A DNA stretch of 64,000 nt from Hymenoscyphus infarciens (GCA_001414345.1 LLCB01000053.1:62001-126000); one strand, 5' to 3'. Counted from the first letter of the stretch, positions 13,551-26,325 are shown. The notes: generated by a model from the letters alone, not told the origin. A program made the numbers and translations.

Positions 13551-16500
13551 GCTCCGGTCCGTGGTGGTCGAGAGGCTGTCAACACTCCAACCCGCGTGTT
13601 GTGTGGTGCTACTGCTGCTGTCAAACGTGAAGTCGAAGCTGGGGATCTATTGTAAGAGTGGAGGGCAAGCAGAGCAGAGCAGAGCAGGCAGAGTCCGCAG
13701 AGTAGAAATTATTAGATCTCGCCTCGCTCCCCTTCCCTCAGGAACACCCGTCGTCGACCTGCAAACAAACGGTTTGGCCGGGAAAAGAGTGGGTTTTCGG
13801 GCCACCGTAGACGCACGCCAGTGACCCCGGGGATCATGGATTCTCAGGGGGATGCTGGGGGGATGCTGGAAGTCTTGATCGGGTTTGGTGCCGGAGAATA
13901 TGAGCAAAGTCCAGTCCAGTCCAGACTCCAAAGCAATGCAATTTGGGCATGTTTCTAGAATTTCAGTTTCTACTTTCCAAGCCGTCCGCCCCATTCAAAA
14001 TCACGTTTCGTGACATTCGCCTAATTCAGATGTTGTGGCATGAAGTCTTGACAGGACGGGACCCGACGGGACAATATCAGTCTGGGATGGGAGAGATCCA
14101 ACAGCAGGGACGATCGCACACAGGAAACTCATCCAAAATTGAGATTGAAGATCTCTGAGTCAAGAGCGATTTTCAGAAAGTCAAATGCCGTGTGATATAC
14201 TAGATAGAGCTCTTCTGGTGCATGTTGCGAACGAATTTTAGCCAAGGCAGGCAAAGGGAGATGGCAGCCTTTCACGCTTGGATACTGGAGATCGAGTAAA
14301 CTGTTTTGGGGAAAACACCATATCACACTCAATATTTGGCAGCCAGAGAGGTGGGGAAAAAAGAGTCAGGAGTCTGGAAAGCCTTGCCGTACTCGTACGA
14401 CCCGCCAGCCCTGAGCAGATCGTCAGCTACACTAGATAATGATAATGCTATGCTAGTACAACACCATCAAGAATACACCACCGCTCCGCCTCTTTAGCTC
14501 ACAGTCATCAGCTCATAATCGTGGTTTCCATGGTCGTTGATGATCCCCCAATTAGCTTCCCTAGATCTTTCTGGATCGACCCAAGTGTATAGACTACTTA
14601 GTCTTATCACTGACGTTAAGACGCTCAATCGCTCAATCTTCAATCTTTGACTGTGGTTGTTGAATTAAAAGAATCGCCTCCAGCTACAACGATGTAAGTA
14701 AGCAGTCGTACACCTCGACCAGGCTTCCTCCAATGCAGTCAATCTACATGCTTCTTAACGATCCGACTTCACAATAAGCCATGGAAATAAGCACAAACTG
14801 TCAGGCAAGGCCGAAGTAAGAAGTAAGCACCTACACATCTCAGCTCCTTCTTGTCGCCACCTCGGGAATCCTTCGAAATGATCATGGCCCCTCCCAAAAT
14901 GTACGATGGCGCATGGACAACATGTGGTGCTTGAGTTGACTTGCAGTACTTCTGCGCCTCGCCATTTCCATCCCAAAAGTAACTCCGACATTCTGACGGA
15001 AAACGTGGGCTTCCCTTTTGCAACCATACGCTTCACAAAGGCAGACTCAACTCGGACTCCCAAGGAGTTTTTCCTGGAAATGGGGTTTTGGTCCGACAAT
15101 CGTTCACCGTTCATCGAGATCCTTCCCAGATCTCCCCGCTCTCTAGCTAGTCTCACCTCGTGCTTCTCAGCTCAAGGTGCAGCGAACTATACCAACCTTG
15201 TCTTTCCAATATCAAAGAGCTGCACTGCCGACGCAACGAATGGGAAGGTGGTGTGTTCGGTCGGCAAAGATGTGGGTGGGGTACTCGAGAGCGATTTCCG
15301 TGGCACTTTAGCACATGGACCCCTTCCTCCTCAAGCACACAGACATGCAGTTATTCGCTCGCTATTCTTATATCAAAGAATCAGAACCAACCACCATCTG
15401 GTTACGAACATCCAGCAAGCATGAATGTTTCTTCAGCGTGGGAAAATCCGTGGCTGGGGGAGGTTTGAACTCGGCGAAGTTCGACGGGATGCATATCAAC
15501 TAACACTACCAACACCTATACCACAATGCACCCTCTCGAGTTTCAACATTCGGGTTAATGCAATTCAGAACTCTTACCAACCACCACACACAGTCAAGGG
15601 CCTCTCATCTGCGTCATCTTCTCCAGGATAACCTATCGTGGAATCTCAAGCAACACCAAAGGGTAAATAAAAAAAATGTGCCGTCTGACGGCATCCTGCA
15701 TCCATTCCTGCACATCGTCTACCATTCCTTTTCCGTACCCTTTCGTACCCTCAAAATCAAGACATCCTAGATTCTTAAAGGATCACATATCAAACTCCAT
15801 CCGATATTACCTAGGTAACTCACCGTCGACGAAAGAGGAAATACGGGTCTGAGATTCCTTATTGGTTTGGTTTTCTCCGCTCGTATATATTGGTGTCAAG
15901 ATGTTCTGCATCAGAAAAGATAGAGGGAGGGGTTGGACGGAAGTCTGTGCGATGGGTCGACGAGCTTGCACTTGCGAATGGGAAAACAGGAATGTGTGTC
16001 AGATGAAGAGGAGAATGGGAAAAGAGGTGCGAGCACTATCAGGGCTGCATCTCATCGATCTTCCGCTTTCGTAATTTAGAGTTTTGCTTTCTTCCATCCA
16101 GGGTTTGTTGTTCGCCCGTGGCGTAAAGATGCTTGTACGGAGATGGAGGTGTACACGTGAGATATTTGATTTGGACTGCATGCTGCAGGTGGTCGACCGA
16201 CTTGAGTACAGTAGCAGCTTGAGCTCATACCTAGGTAGCTCTAGGCATGGAAACGCATTAGAGATTCCCGTCGTTGGTGCTTGTGACATCTTTTTCCCAG
16301 TCGTCCCTTTCCTTTCCTCTCTCTTCTCCAATCGTCAACCTTAAGCTCAGGCTATCATATCGAGAGCCAGGAGGGAAGGCGCGACTCGCAGTCCAGAGTA
16401 AAAACCACCCCCACTTGCCATCGCGCTACCTTACCACAACGAGAGCAAGAAACTACGAAAAGGTATCGCGGGCGTTGACTGTCTTCTCGACGAACAACGG

Positions 16501-17013
16501 AAATTCGTCTACTCCCGTCCCTCCCCCAGGACTTGGAACTTCTCAAGTGAGAACGACTATCACGAACCAACTTATCAAATAATGAGATTAAGAGACCAAG
16601 ATCAGGTAGGAAAGATTATTGAGGAGCCTCTCAGCCCTGCTATAGGTAAGTCATTGCTCTCTACCTCTAATTTAGTTCAAATTTTCTGCGAACTAGTCTA
16701 GAATAATTAAAGTGTTATTCGAGAAATTCTAGAGATTGATTTCCTAAACTTTCTCGATTAATAGCTACAACTGACTGAGAATAGTTCGCGCAATAAGATA
16801 GAAGCGTGTCATAAGATAGTCTTGCGTGTAAGAGCGCTGACACCATGTTCACGACGTAATCAGTAGAGGGTTTTACATCTCCTAACTTCCTATGATTCAG
16901 AACTCGTAATTTTCTTATTCGTGAGAGAGTGGTTCTATATCGTACCTGCGTACGTACCGCTCAAGTACCGGAAGCGGGTACCTAGAGCTTTCGGCTCCGG
17001 TACGTTGAGTACT

Positions 17014-17590
17014 ATATAAAGAAGTTATAATTATAATTATATAAATAAGAAGCTATTTACATATTAGTATAAATATAGCGAAAAAAGCTTCTTATTTTAT
17101 TATACTCACGCTAAGAGATAAGAAGTTCTAGATTCTCGCACTTTTAAAAGTCTAGTATCCTAGACTAATTCTAGAGCTAAGTGAAAGAGAAAGAGAAAGA
17201 AGAAGTCTTTGAAACAAATATAGTAGAAAGAGATAACATAAGATAATATATTACTTAATAGAGAAGAGAATAAAGTTAGAATAGAAGAGTCTAGAAGTGA
17301 GAAATAAAGCTAAAAGTAATAAAAATAAGTGATTTTTAGACTTATAAGTAGCTTGTTTTTAGAGCTATTATAGGTGTAACTTTTATAATTTATATAGAAG
17401 GAAAGCTAGTTATAATATAATCTTAAAAAAGCTATAATTATATAAAGTAAATTCTAATATCTCTAGTACTATACGTAGTAGAAGTTATCTCTAATATTTC
17501 TTTTTTAGAACGCGAGTTCTAAATAGACTTCTATTTTATTAACGTTCTTTATATTTGCTTTTTTATAGAAGCACTTTTATTATTAGCTGT
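17014..17590. mobile_element. AT-rich RIP-like island, probable transposon remnant
   Basis: Composition drops sharply to AT-rich with TA-dense, CA-poor sequence and no open frame, exactly like the retrotransposon at the left edge. Just outside the left boundary (about 16945-17013) are imperfect inverted GTACCGG-type motifs. I could not find paired ends or a target duplication, so the element type is unknown. Confidence 0.45.
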
Positions 17591-18829
17591 TGGTTAGTCT
17601 AGAGCATCGGTTCCGAGCGTGGAAGAAGTTTCTGATTCGTTTGTCTGGGGAGCTTAATTTTCTGTTCTTAGATATCGTATTGGCTAGACAATTGTTTGGA
17701 TTTTCCGGTGTTTTATTATCCCTAAGAACATTTGCAATGGTCAACTTGTCAAGGCAAACAAACGCATTATGTTCTGTGTCTTCTCCGTGGGGGTGCCGAG
17801 GGGGGTAAGAAGAGATGACTTGCTCTATGATTTATTCCCTACCCTTTCATCAAGATTCAAGATCCTTGAAAAACGAGGCGTAATTCTAAGACTTGAATGC
17901 TTTGTGATTGCCGATTTTCGGTATCAATGGGTTTCCAAGTTTATTGCTCTAGTTTCTGACGTTTCCCCTGTCGGGAGGCTTTGATAGAAAAGGGTTATTT
18001 CTTAAAATTCGGAAATTACAACGTGTTCGGTATATGTTTCATGCGATGGAAACTCTACCGTCTTGGAGATCATTTGGTTTATTGGGAATTTTCCGCACTT
18101 ACTCTGTGCTTTTCCGTGTTTCGCTTGTCGTTTAATTACGTGTGGCTTCCCGCCGGAATCGGTTTTTGGTATCCGAAACCTGGAACCGTTTATTTCTAAA
18201 AGACTGGGTGGAAGGGGAGGTTCACCTTGAGTGATGAGATTGAGTGCTTTATCCCGTCGTTGAAAATTCTTTAAAGTGCAGACTTTTATTTCCAACGGCG
18301 CTTGGATGAATCAACTCTGCTTGAATATGTTCCCTCGTCGCTCGGTATGAACTACTTATTCTCCCAATTTACTTTCTGTGCCACTGCTAAAGCGTCATCA
18401 CTGTTGAAAGTCACTCTCTCGTTACTATCGAAGCTTTTATTTGTTTATAAAAGGTTTAAGATGCAATTCTTTTCCCTTACTCAAATAGGTGGATATATCG
18501 CATGTTGACAAACAGCTGAGAGTTACTTTGCCGAAGTTGGTTGGTAGGTCGTTGTAGAAGAAACGTTACTTGGATCTAATGATGGGGGGAAGTTATGCTT
18601 CTGGCCTCTTATTTTCTCATGCATTGTACATCAACTAGATTATGAAGTTGTGGAAAGGAAAGAGTTTTTCTTGTTGGATCATCCTATTTTACACTAGAAG
18701 TCTACAGTATCATACACCTCCAGCCGGGCTATCAAACCTCCCCTCTCTCAAGAAAAAAAAGAAGAAAATAAGACTAGTATTCTTAAAATCCCAATCCTGC
18801 CACCTCCTTACAAGCTCCATACAAGCCTT

Positions 18830-19723
18830 TCACATCAAGGCATTTTCCAAAAGTTCTTCTCTCTTCCAAGCCTCGGCAATTCTTAAAGCAGCTCTCTCCA
18901 GTTTAACCTGCAACTTCCTTCCTTCCCTAATTCCCTTTCTAAAACATCTGTGTTCCTGGAAATACTCCTCCATCTCCATCTGCTCATGGCTCCAACCCTC
19001 ATCAAAATGGGCCAAACTTTGAGTACTCAACATAGCGATAAGCCGATCATCAACCACACCTCTACCCTCCGGTTGTCCATGTCCATTTCCATTTGCATTT
19101 TCATTTCCGTTCGAAAGTCCGGTGGTAGTTCCGTTATAGAGAGGTCTCGATAATCCTTGAATTCGACCTTCGATGACTCCACGTCGGTACTCGTTGTATT
19201 CTCGCTCTTTACGTGCTTTGCTTTTGTCGGCCGAGGGAGGGAATATGCGTCGGTTTTCGTAATTATCACGGATTTTTCCTTCGCGGGTGGAGAGACATCG
19301 GGGACACCAGCGGGGGTTCATAATAACTGAGAATCCGGGGCAGGAGGTGGTATCGACTTGCAAATTGCCACCTAAGCTAAGACCTGTTAGACTAGTTGCC
19401 AAATCAGGTTGATGGTGACAGCCATAGTAGAGGGTAGTTGTTGCCATTTGGTTGTAGGTGCTTAGTGAGGTTTGGTTGTGGTGGTGGGCGTTTGTGTTTG
19501 TGTCTTGCGATGGTACGAGAGTTTGGTGTGGATATTGTGCTTGCTGGTTTGCTGTGCTGGGGAAAGAAGATTGATCTTGTGCGATGCTACAATCTGGGGT
19601 CAATAAAAACTCTTCCTCTTGGAAAAAAGAAGGGTTTGATGGATTATGTACCAGATTGATGGCGGTGTTTGTTGGTTGGTGCTCAGTAGTGCGATCTTTG
19701 TATGAGATGACTGCGTGGGGCAT
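18830..19723 (-). CDS. Hypothetical protein with Cys/His motif and charged helical tail
   Basis: Single open exon of 297 codons from a true ATG. The first ~90 residues are Gln/Thr/Asn/His-rich and probably disordered. Residues ~100-146 hold YYGCHHQ, then a spaced Cys-Pro, then RWCPRCLS, giving a possible zinc site of the CHH...C...CxxC kind. The C-terminal third is charged and helix-prone (many E/R/K), with a short Asn/Gly-rich linker before it. No transmembrane segment or signal peptide is visible. The product resembles small lineage-specific fungal proteins and no function can be assigned. The gene at 22400-23134 on the same strand has a similar general plan. Confidence 0.65.
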   Translation of the reverse strand: MPHAVISYKDRTTEHQPTNTAINLVHNPSNPSFFQEEEFLLTPDCSIAQDQSSFPSTANQQAQYPHQTLVPSQDTNTNAHHHNQTSLSTYNQMATTTLYYGCHHQPDLATSLTGLSLGGNLQVDTTSCPGFSVIMNPRWCPRCLSTREGKIRDNYENRRIFPPSADKSKARKEREYNEYRRGVIEGRIQGLSRPLYNGTTTGLSNGNENANGNGHGQPEGRGVVDDRLIAMLSTQSLAHFDEGWSHEQMEMEEYFQEHRCFRKGIREGRKLQVKLERAALRIAEAWKREELLENALM

Positions 19724-22399
19724 TGTGCACAGGACTGATGATTGCTCTGGGGGGTTTGGGTGTAGGTGTGTATTGTCGCTGGATGAGAGAAGCGGTTTGG
19801 GGGTGTAAGGAGCCGAGTATTTATGGACCTCGAGCGAAGCGGTGGCGTCATGAGGGGGTTGTGTTATTGGTTGAGAGAATGTAGATAAGGATTAGTAAGG
19901 TTCTTGGTAAATGAGGGGCTGTAACGCGTAGAGTTGCTTGACAAGGTTCGAGTGAATGGGAGATAGTTGAGGTTGTGATTGTAATTGGTGCAGATTGTAT
20001 CACGTGGCGAGATTAGAGGTCATTTTGGGCCCGTCATTTTGAGCGATTTTTGAATCATTGAAGAAGGATTCACCATGTGAAGTTCATGAGTAGATAAGAA
20101 ACATGGGAAATTGTGCTTGTATTATTGAAGTGAATTTCAAACATCCGTCAAGGTTCTCAGTGAGGGGTTAAGCGAGGAGCCCCAAGGGATGTCGTGGCTC
20201 AACTCAAAGTACTCTAATTGTATATTCGGGCTTTGTGCAATCAGGATACTAATCTCTTGCTTTGTCGATAAAAGCTGGAGGGAGTAGTCTGTCTAAAAAG
20301 TAGATCGAGTGTGAGTTCTTTCTTTCCCTGTGCCACAAACTTATCGACATTCTTCTCTCAATACCTTCTCTTCTGTGTGTTATACTCTTATCAAGTTGCC
20401 TTGGAGCTCAATAACTCCAATTGAAGTTAGATATTCAAGTCTTGTAGATTGCTGTGATTCGAGTAAGAGAAGTCATTTTCAGGACACCCTCGCCTTCGTT
20501 GCTTGTTGGTGTCAATATCCTTTTCTAAGCTCTCACGGCATTTTAGCCTTGGAATTGCTCTCACCATAACAACTTTTGACGAACATTTCCTTTTGCGAGT
20601 CCTTTTTAAGGAGATCATTATCTGTTACTGTTCGAACTCTACCAATTTTGACCTTGCACGGAGAAGGATTATTGGCTTGTCTGTACATTTTGTTTCGAAG
20701 AATGAGGTTTACTATGAAACCCCGAAGAATTGCTGATCCTTCGCCGAAACCCGTATGCTGCGTTAACCTCCACCAAAAAGTCATCTTTCAAATGCTTCAG
20801 GAAGTAGTAGCCCATTCTGTGTATCACAAAGCAATTATCAGCCACTCTTGCAAGCAGCCCTTGAATCTTACCAAAATTACGCAGCAAAAATCCCAAACTC
20901 TCAATTAGCGAACGCATTAACAAATTTCAAAAATGCTCAAATTTTCTGTCTTGAAGTCGAGTCCGAGGGCGATGATGATCTCCGTGTTGAGTGAATAACT
21001 TGGTACAAGGGAACTAGCTAATTGGATATGAGAATTACAACGAATAGACTAGGTCAGTGACTTGAGTATGGAAGTGAAAGAAGATCTGAGGAGTTGGTTA
21101 CCGTGGAGAGTGGTGGGTCAAAACAAAAGTTGGCAATAACTTAGGCATTGATACAGGGTGTAAACACTAGAACAAGGAAGTGGAAGGAGATGGGGGTCGA
21201 GGGGTTGCGGTCGGTCGCTCCAGGGAAGGAACGGACGGCCCTTAACCTCCCCGATGGGTTGGGGTAGAAATAAAGACTCAAGAAGTTGGAGATTGGGGGA
21301 CTGGGTTCATCATATAACGATGAAATTAATATCTATATTTGGCACTTTTACTGAGTAATGGCTCGAGATAAACGATACGCATTCCGACCACTCTGGACGT
21401 GTTCAGAGTCGCGTCCATCCCTTCTCGCTGTGGGTTGCGGCAAATTCAAATTTGAATCAAAAGGGAAGGATCGGTTTTATCATCGTGTTGTCTCACGGTG
21501 CTTGGATCAAGGTCAAGTCATTGAAGGTATGGATGGAATAATCCTCATTTAGTTTGGTTGTGTAGGTAAGTGGACGACTGCCTGGTATTTTCGCCATGGC
21601 AGTGGCACTACGATTGTTCTTTAGGAAGTCTCACGAAGATTCAAATTCGGACCAAATTGTCTGTTTTATTTTAATTTTAATGATTGATGGTTTGACATCA
21701 TTTATTGGATTATACATTATAAATTAGAGGTTCTCATTAGTACTGGCCAGGCTGTACTTATTGCTCTGGAGTGGGTATCCCGATGTTCAAAAAGCCTTTT
21801 GTTGGCTTCGGAGTTTCAACCGTAAACCTAAAAATATGAACTCCTTCCACCTATGAAAGTAAAAAGAAGCGTTTCCGGATCTCTTGATGACGTCGAGCTA
21901 GCTTCGTTTTCTCATACTATGGGCCCGACCAATATCCTTCGCATGGGCTTCACAACAGTGGCTAGCTTGTTTGCTCTGGGACGAAGGACGCCTTGAGCCG
22001 AAATCCATTCCGTTCCCTCCTCCATTCAAGAAGATGAAAGCGAAATATGAACGGCTACAGAAAGGTTGAAGTGCATGGAGGGCCGTGATCGAGGGAGGGT
22101 TTCTTACGAGCTCCAACGATGCGCGCCCACGAGAGCAAGAAAGAATCCGAGGGGTTTATACTCGGTAACTCGGAGCTAACCTGCTTTGGGGTTTGTGAAG
22201 AGGGACGAGGGTCCACAGGACTCACTCGCTCCTTCCCTCCCAGCAAGTCGACACAGCCTCGAGGTGTCGCCACAAGGATGGCCACAATTTTGAGATCCAG
22301 CGGCCCGACAATTACCACGACTTGATCACCTCCACCAGCGCTTTTCCACATGGCCCCCTCTTGACACCCGTCTCAACCCCTCGATGTTTTGAAGCTTGT
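19724..22399. other. Intergenic, no gene seen
   Basis: Normal composition. Open frames up to ~110 codons on both strands overlap one another and show no domain, splice pattern or composition bias that would support a gene. The first few hundred bases are presumably the promoter of the minus-strand gene starting at 19723. Confidence 0.5.
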
Positions 22400-23134
22400 C
22401 TATTTCGTATCCCCTAGGCAAAAGTTTCCAGCGGTCTCGAACAGAGCAAACAACCAGCCAGTCATTCTTGCTTTCGATTCCTCTGTGACCGGGTGGATGG
22501 GAGCCGGGGCGGAGGCCGAAGATTGGTGGGGTTTTCCTTCAAACATTCTCCCGAGTTCTCTTCGTCGTTTCGCTTCAACTCTGTCCTTTCTTCTCTCCTC
22601 TCTACTAGGCTTCCAAACTGGCTCCTCGCCTAATAAAGACTGCTCAATCCATTTTTGCCGCAGAGCCAAAACATCAGCATTCATCTCAAGTCTTACCCCA
22701 TAGACTAATGGCTCGGAATCACTCTTCCCCGCCATATGCAACACTTCTTCTCTTAAATTTCTTCGTTGCTCAGCATCCCCGAAATTCACCCCTTTCGCGA
22801 TTTCTGAGAAAGGGCGAACAACATCTCCCGCGCTCCAGGTTACTCCTCCTTTAGGAGGGAGTTTGACCCCATGTTTCTCGGCGAGTTCCTTTTGGTACAA
22901 ATCCTTTTTGGAACATGCATCACAAGGCTCATCGACATATTCTTGGCCAAGCAGTTTGTTGAATCTACAACCCACATCGAGCTTCGGTGGATAATGAGGG
23001 CGGATTTTCTGAGTGTAAGGGCCCGATTTTCCGGTTGGGGGAGCCGTTTTGGAGATTTCCACGCAGGTTGTGTGGATTTGGTTCCTGGAGGTGTGGGAGC
23101 AGGGGATGTGGATGAGTGTTATTAGCCAACACAT
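22400..23134 (-). CDS. Hypothetical Cys-rich small protein
   Basis: Single exon. The open frame extends upstream to a TTG, but the first ATG is at 23134 and gives 244 aa beginning MCWLITLIHIPCSH. The N-terminal half carries Cys/His in the order C, CxH, C, C and finally PCDACSKKD (CxxC), a likely metal-binding module. The C-terminal half is charged, with a Lys/Arg/Glu helix (EERRKDRVEAKRRREL) suggesting a coiled or nucleic-acid-contacting region. There is no signal peptide. I recognise this only as a type of short uncharacterised protein common in filamentous ascomycetes. The gene at 18830 lies on the same strand with a comparable plan. Confidence 0.65.
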   Translation of the reverse strand: MCWLITLIHIPCSHTSRNQIHTTCVEISKTAPPTGKSGPYTQKIRPHYPPKLDVGCRFNKLLGQEYVDEPCDACSKKDLYQKELAEKHGVKLPPKGGVTWSAGDVVRPFSEIAKGVNFGDAEQRRNLREEVLHMAGKSDSEPLVYGVRLEMNADVLALRQKWIEQSLLGEEPVWKPSREERRKDRVEAKRRRELGRMFEGKPHQSSASAPAPIHPVTEESKARMTGWLFALFETAGNFCLGDTK

Positions 23135-24272
23135 AATATCTTCTTCTTGGATTTGGAGGAAGTTTGAATGAATGCAAGGCAAGTGAAGGAATGTGTGATT
23201 GTGAATAAACGCAACCAGTTAAGTAGTATATATCCAGGAAAAGCTGCTCATATACCAGTTGAACAAACTTTTAAACAGCTAAGAAAAAGGGGTACCGAAG
23301 GATGAAGAAAGAAAGAAGAAAGAAAAATTACTAAGAGGAGTAGATGCGAGAAGTTGAATGATTGAAAAGAAAGTTGTTCTCTGCATGAATAAATCGAGGT
23401 CTACTTATAAAGGAATAGAGAGCAATAGAACAGGAAAGCATTTCTTCTGTTCCAATCCTCTTCTTTCTCCGGTCTAGTCGTTTCTCTTTCATTGTCAGGT
23501 GTGAAGCTGGGAAGGCAGATAGAACCATTGCGTTTTACCACACAGACTCTGCAGTCCGAGAAAGCTTTGTGAGAAAAGGGTGTAAGATTGTATTATTTGA
23601 CTTTGGGTTTCTGCATAAGGAGGTTTCTGGCTTGTGAGTACTGAAATGTGTACGGCACTGATCTTCTTTTGACGAAGTACGGGATATCATTTGGTCCAAG
23701 AGTAAACACCAAGGCTTATTGTTTCCCAATTTTGGTGGTTCATGAGTGGTTGTATCAAGTCCATGATGAGTCCTGTAAGTTCCCAGTTATACAATGCTTA
23801 TTGTCTTTGCCACGGTTTCTTTGATTCAGTGCACTTTGTAAACCGTGCACCCACGAGAGAACACTCAGTCCTTTTCAACAAAGGGATCCCCTAATGCTTG
23901 GAGACAATGGGATTATGGAAAACCGCTTGGACTCCCGGTCTTCTTTGTTGCCGAAGTAATGTTGACAAAGAAGCCATTGTAGATTCGACGTGCTTGGGTA
24001 AGTATTTGGCCATTACTTTGGTATCCGTGCTTGATTCCATCAATAGCATTATGTTTAAGTACTGATCGGGAATAAATCAAGTTGAACGCTAAACCCACAT
24101 GGAACGATTTCATCCGTTTCCTGAATAAAATCTGAACCACCCCAAATAAAATGTTGAAAAGGAGGACTAACGAACTGAGAAAAGGGGTTAACGTATCACG
24201 TGATATACCCCGCCAAGGCACCAATCAAATATCCGAATCAACTTCTTTGTTCGCAATGGCAACTTAGGAGTT
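23135..24272. other. Intergenic, no gene seen
   Basis: Promoter side of the gene starting at 23134, then sequence of normal composition. A 103-codon minus frame at 23913-24224 has no recognisable features and may be decayed coding sequence continuous with the neighbouring pseudogene region. Confidence 0.45.
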
Positions 24273-25500
24273 CTATGGGTCAATGAACTTGCTGAACCTG
24301 GGTGCCTCGGATGCCCCAATAACATTTTCCAGCAACTTTCAATTTGACGATAGTCCAGTTCCTGGAAGCTCGATTAGGAGAGTGTTTTAGGCGAAAAAAT
24401 AAGGGGCACTATCGGTGTCCTCGGGATCAGAGAATTTTCCCGAACATTGAAAGATTTCCCCCGTGAATCGGAATCCGCTGCACTATTGACTGTAATACAA
24501 AGCAATGCGCATATAGACAAGGTCAAGTCTTGTAAGAGATGTGGAATCGAAAAGTTGCAAGGTATTCAACTAGTCCTCGTTCGAAGACGTGAGAAGGCTA
24601 TAACCGATACCGGTAGGCTGTTTATGTACGTCAATCACAAATTCTTCTATGGAGCATTTTGGGAGGGCTGCGAGGAGCTCAGAAACCACAAGGCTGTATC
24701 CACGCCACGTTGCATGTAGATGTCCTTCCTCCCATCTACAACGGAGCAATTCCAAGTCTCTTCCAGTCAATGGTGCGTAGTTTGAAAGACACTCACCTTT
24801 CCAAGTTCGGGGCATTGGCATAATGAGACCAGGGGGTAAGTCCCGGAAAAGTGGCTTGTTGTATAAAGTAGAGTAAAGTAGATACGATTCCCAAATCTGA
24901 GTGGTAATTGTGAACGCTTGAAGTTGTACTAAACATAACCGGAAGGCTTCGATTTCTGCACCCCTAGCAATGACTTCTGCCGGTTCAGCGTAAAGATTTT
25001 GATAGATGCGAAAACCTTCTTCGAGACCGATGTGCTAGAAATCTTCACCTCAAATCTGCTTCCTCCGCTCTATGAGTATCTCATATTTTTTCCAGTCTCC
25101 GGAGGTTCATCCATAATTGAGTAAACTGGCGTAGAAATCTTCAAAGTCTCGCTGCATGTCACCCGATTCCCTGGGTCGCGTGCTCCGACGAATATTAACA
25201 GACAAACTCTCCACTCTACGTGTCAAATGCGCTCCTCTCAAGGGTTTCCCCCACGATAACGTTCCAAGCGAATCATCCCAGATGACCTCTTCAATGCTGT
25301 TACTGCTCGGGATGATTGACGATACCCCGCACCGCTTCAAGATTCGTATTGTTTGCAGAGACAAACACGCGTGCAATTAGCAGCCTCTTTTGATATAGCC
25401 TTGACTTTTATAGATGCTAAGAGCAACTGTTTAATGCCCTTTTGAGGGAGGTGGGTGAGTATATGGTCAAACATTTCGATCAGGAATGAGCGAAAGTCGC
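24273..25500 (-). pseudogene. Decayed F-box protein gene
   Basis: Read on the minus strand, the region gives a coherent protein only if frameshifts and stops are ignored. It begins with an F-box-like segment (MFDHILTHLPQKGIKQL, from about 25474). After one frame change comes ARVFVSANNTNLEAVRG and, after a second, IEEVIWDDSLGTL, which resembles the VWDDARL-type signature following the F-box in many fungal proteins. The final frame then continues to about 24273 through several internal stops (after LLNYG, KQI, GEDF, SSNED, YYSQ and others). It contains leucine-rich-looking text such as LQLFDSTSLTRLDLVYMRIA. The TGA and TAG stops are explainable as CGA or CAG changed by C->T. F-box proteins recruit substrates to SCF ubiquitin ligases; this copy cannot make a full product. 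Confidence 0.7.
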
Positions 25501-25577
25501 CATGTTAGTTGGTGTAAATATGAGGGGTAAAGATTGAAATGCTCCAAGTAACATGTAAGTAGAAGTGTATTTTTTAA

Positions 25578-26325
25578 CCCTACGAAAGTAAGATGAGTAT
25601 CCAGAACACTCCCTCGGTGTGTCTAGTATACACTAACAAGGGTTATTGTCCCTATAAGTAAGCTAGCTAGGATTAAAAAGTAGAATTTAAGAAAGCGAAG
25701 TAGAGACTACGAGCGCTAGCTTTATAGTTTTAAGTGTTTTAAAGAGCTATAGAGGTTAATAAATAGGAATAGCTGTTACATGTCCTCTTTTAAGAAAAGG
25801 TTAGTACTCTTTAAGAAATAGTTAGTACTCTCGGTATTTAGGAATAGCCTTACGTTATATAATTACCTAATTACTGTCTTCTTTTTTTGCTATTCCTCTA
25901 CTTCTATAAAATCACTTCTTTTAAAAGAATAAGTAACGAAATTAGACGTTTTAGACAAAGTTTACTAGTTCGCGCACTTATACCTATACGCGCCTCTATA
26001 AGTAAGCTCTTAAATTCCTTATCTTTAAAGTAACTTAGAAGAATCTATCTACTTTAAAGAAAGAGAAGAGGAAGTAAAGCGTAAGAAAGTATAAAATTCA
26101 AAATTCAGAATTCAAAATAATTCTTCTTTTAAAAAAAGTCTAAGCTTTGTCGATTATAGGCTCTTTACTCTTATAGAATATTATTACTTTTTAACACTAA
26201 TCCCTACTTAAAACTTCCTTACAACTTCCTTGTAAACCCTCTGACAAGGGCCTTAATTAGGCTATATTCTATGTGGTAAAGAACATCCACGACAGGGGGG
26301 GGGGGGGCGCTTTGCTTTCGTAGGG
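25578..26325. mobile_element. 748-bp inverted-repeat element with TAA duplication
   Basis: The left end CCCTACGAAAG is matched inverted at the right end CTTTCGTAGGG, and TAA lies directly outside both ends (25575-25577, 26326-26328). A 3-bp TWA duplication is characteristic of the PIF/Harbinger superfamily. The interior is AT-rich, RIP-like and without an open frame, so this is a dead or non-autonomous copy. A run of 13 G sits just inside the right end. Confidence 0.6.
26295..26307. repeat. G13 homopolymer
   Basis: Thirteen consecutive G directly inside the right inverted repeat of the element at 25578-26325. Confidence 0.95.

Larger units (their letters stand above)
12690..18829. other. Long intergenic stretch without a supported gene
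   Basis: The first ~700 bp are probably promoter and leader of the minus-strand gene starting at 12689. A GT-rich microsatellite lies at 13.5 kb. Small open frames around 14.75-15.5 kb on both strands read as weakly protein-like but have no recognisable domain, no continuous frame and no convincing start. An AT-rich RIP-like island covers about 17.0-17.6 kb. From 17.6 to 18.8 kb composition is normal but I see no gene. Confidence 0.5.

Noticed and set aside
14755..15503. Several overlapping small ORFs that look faintly protein-like
   Set aside because: No single frame persists on either strand, no recognisable family, no consistent splice sites joining them.
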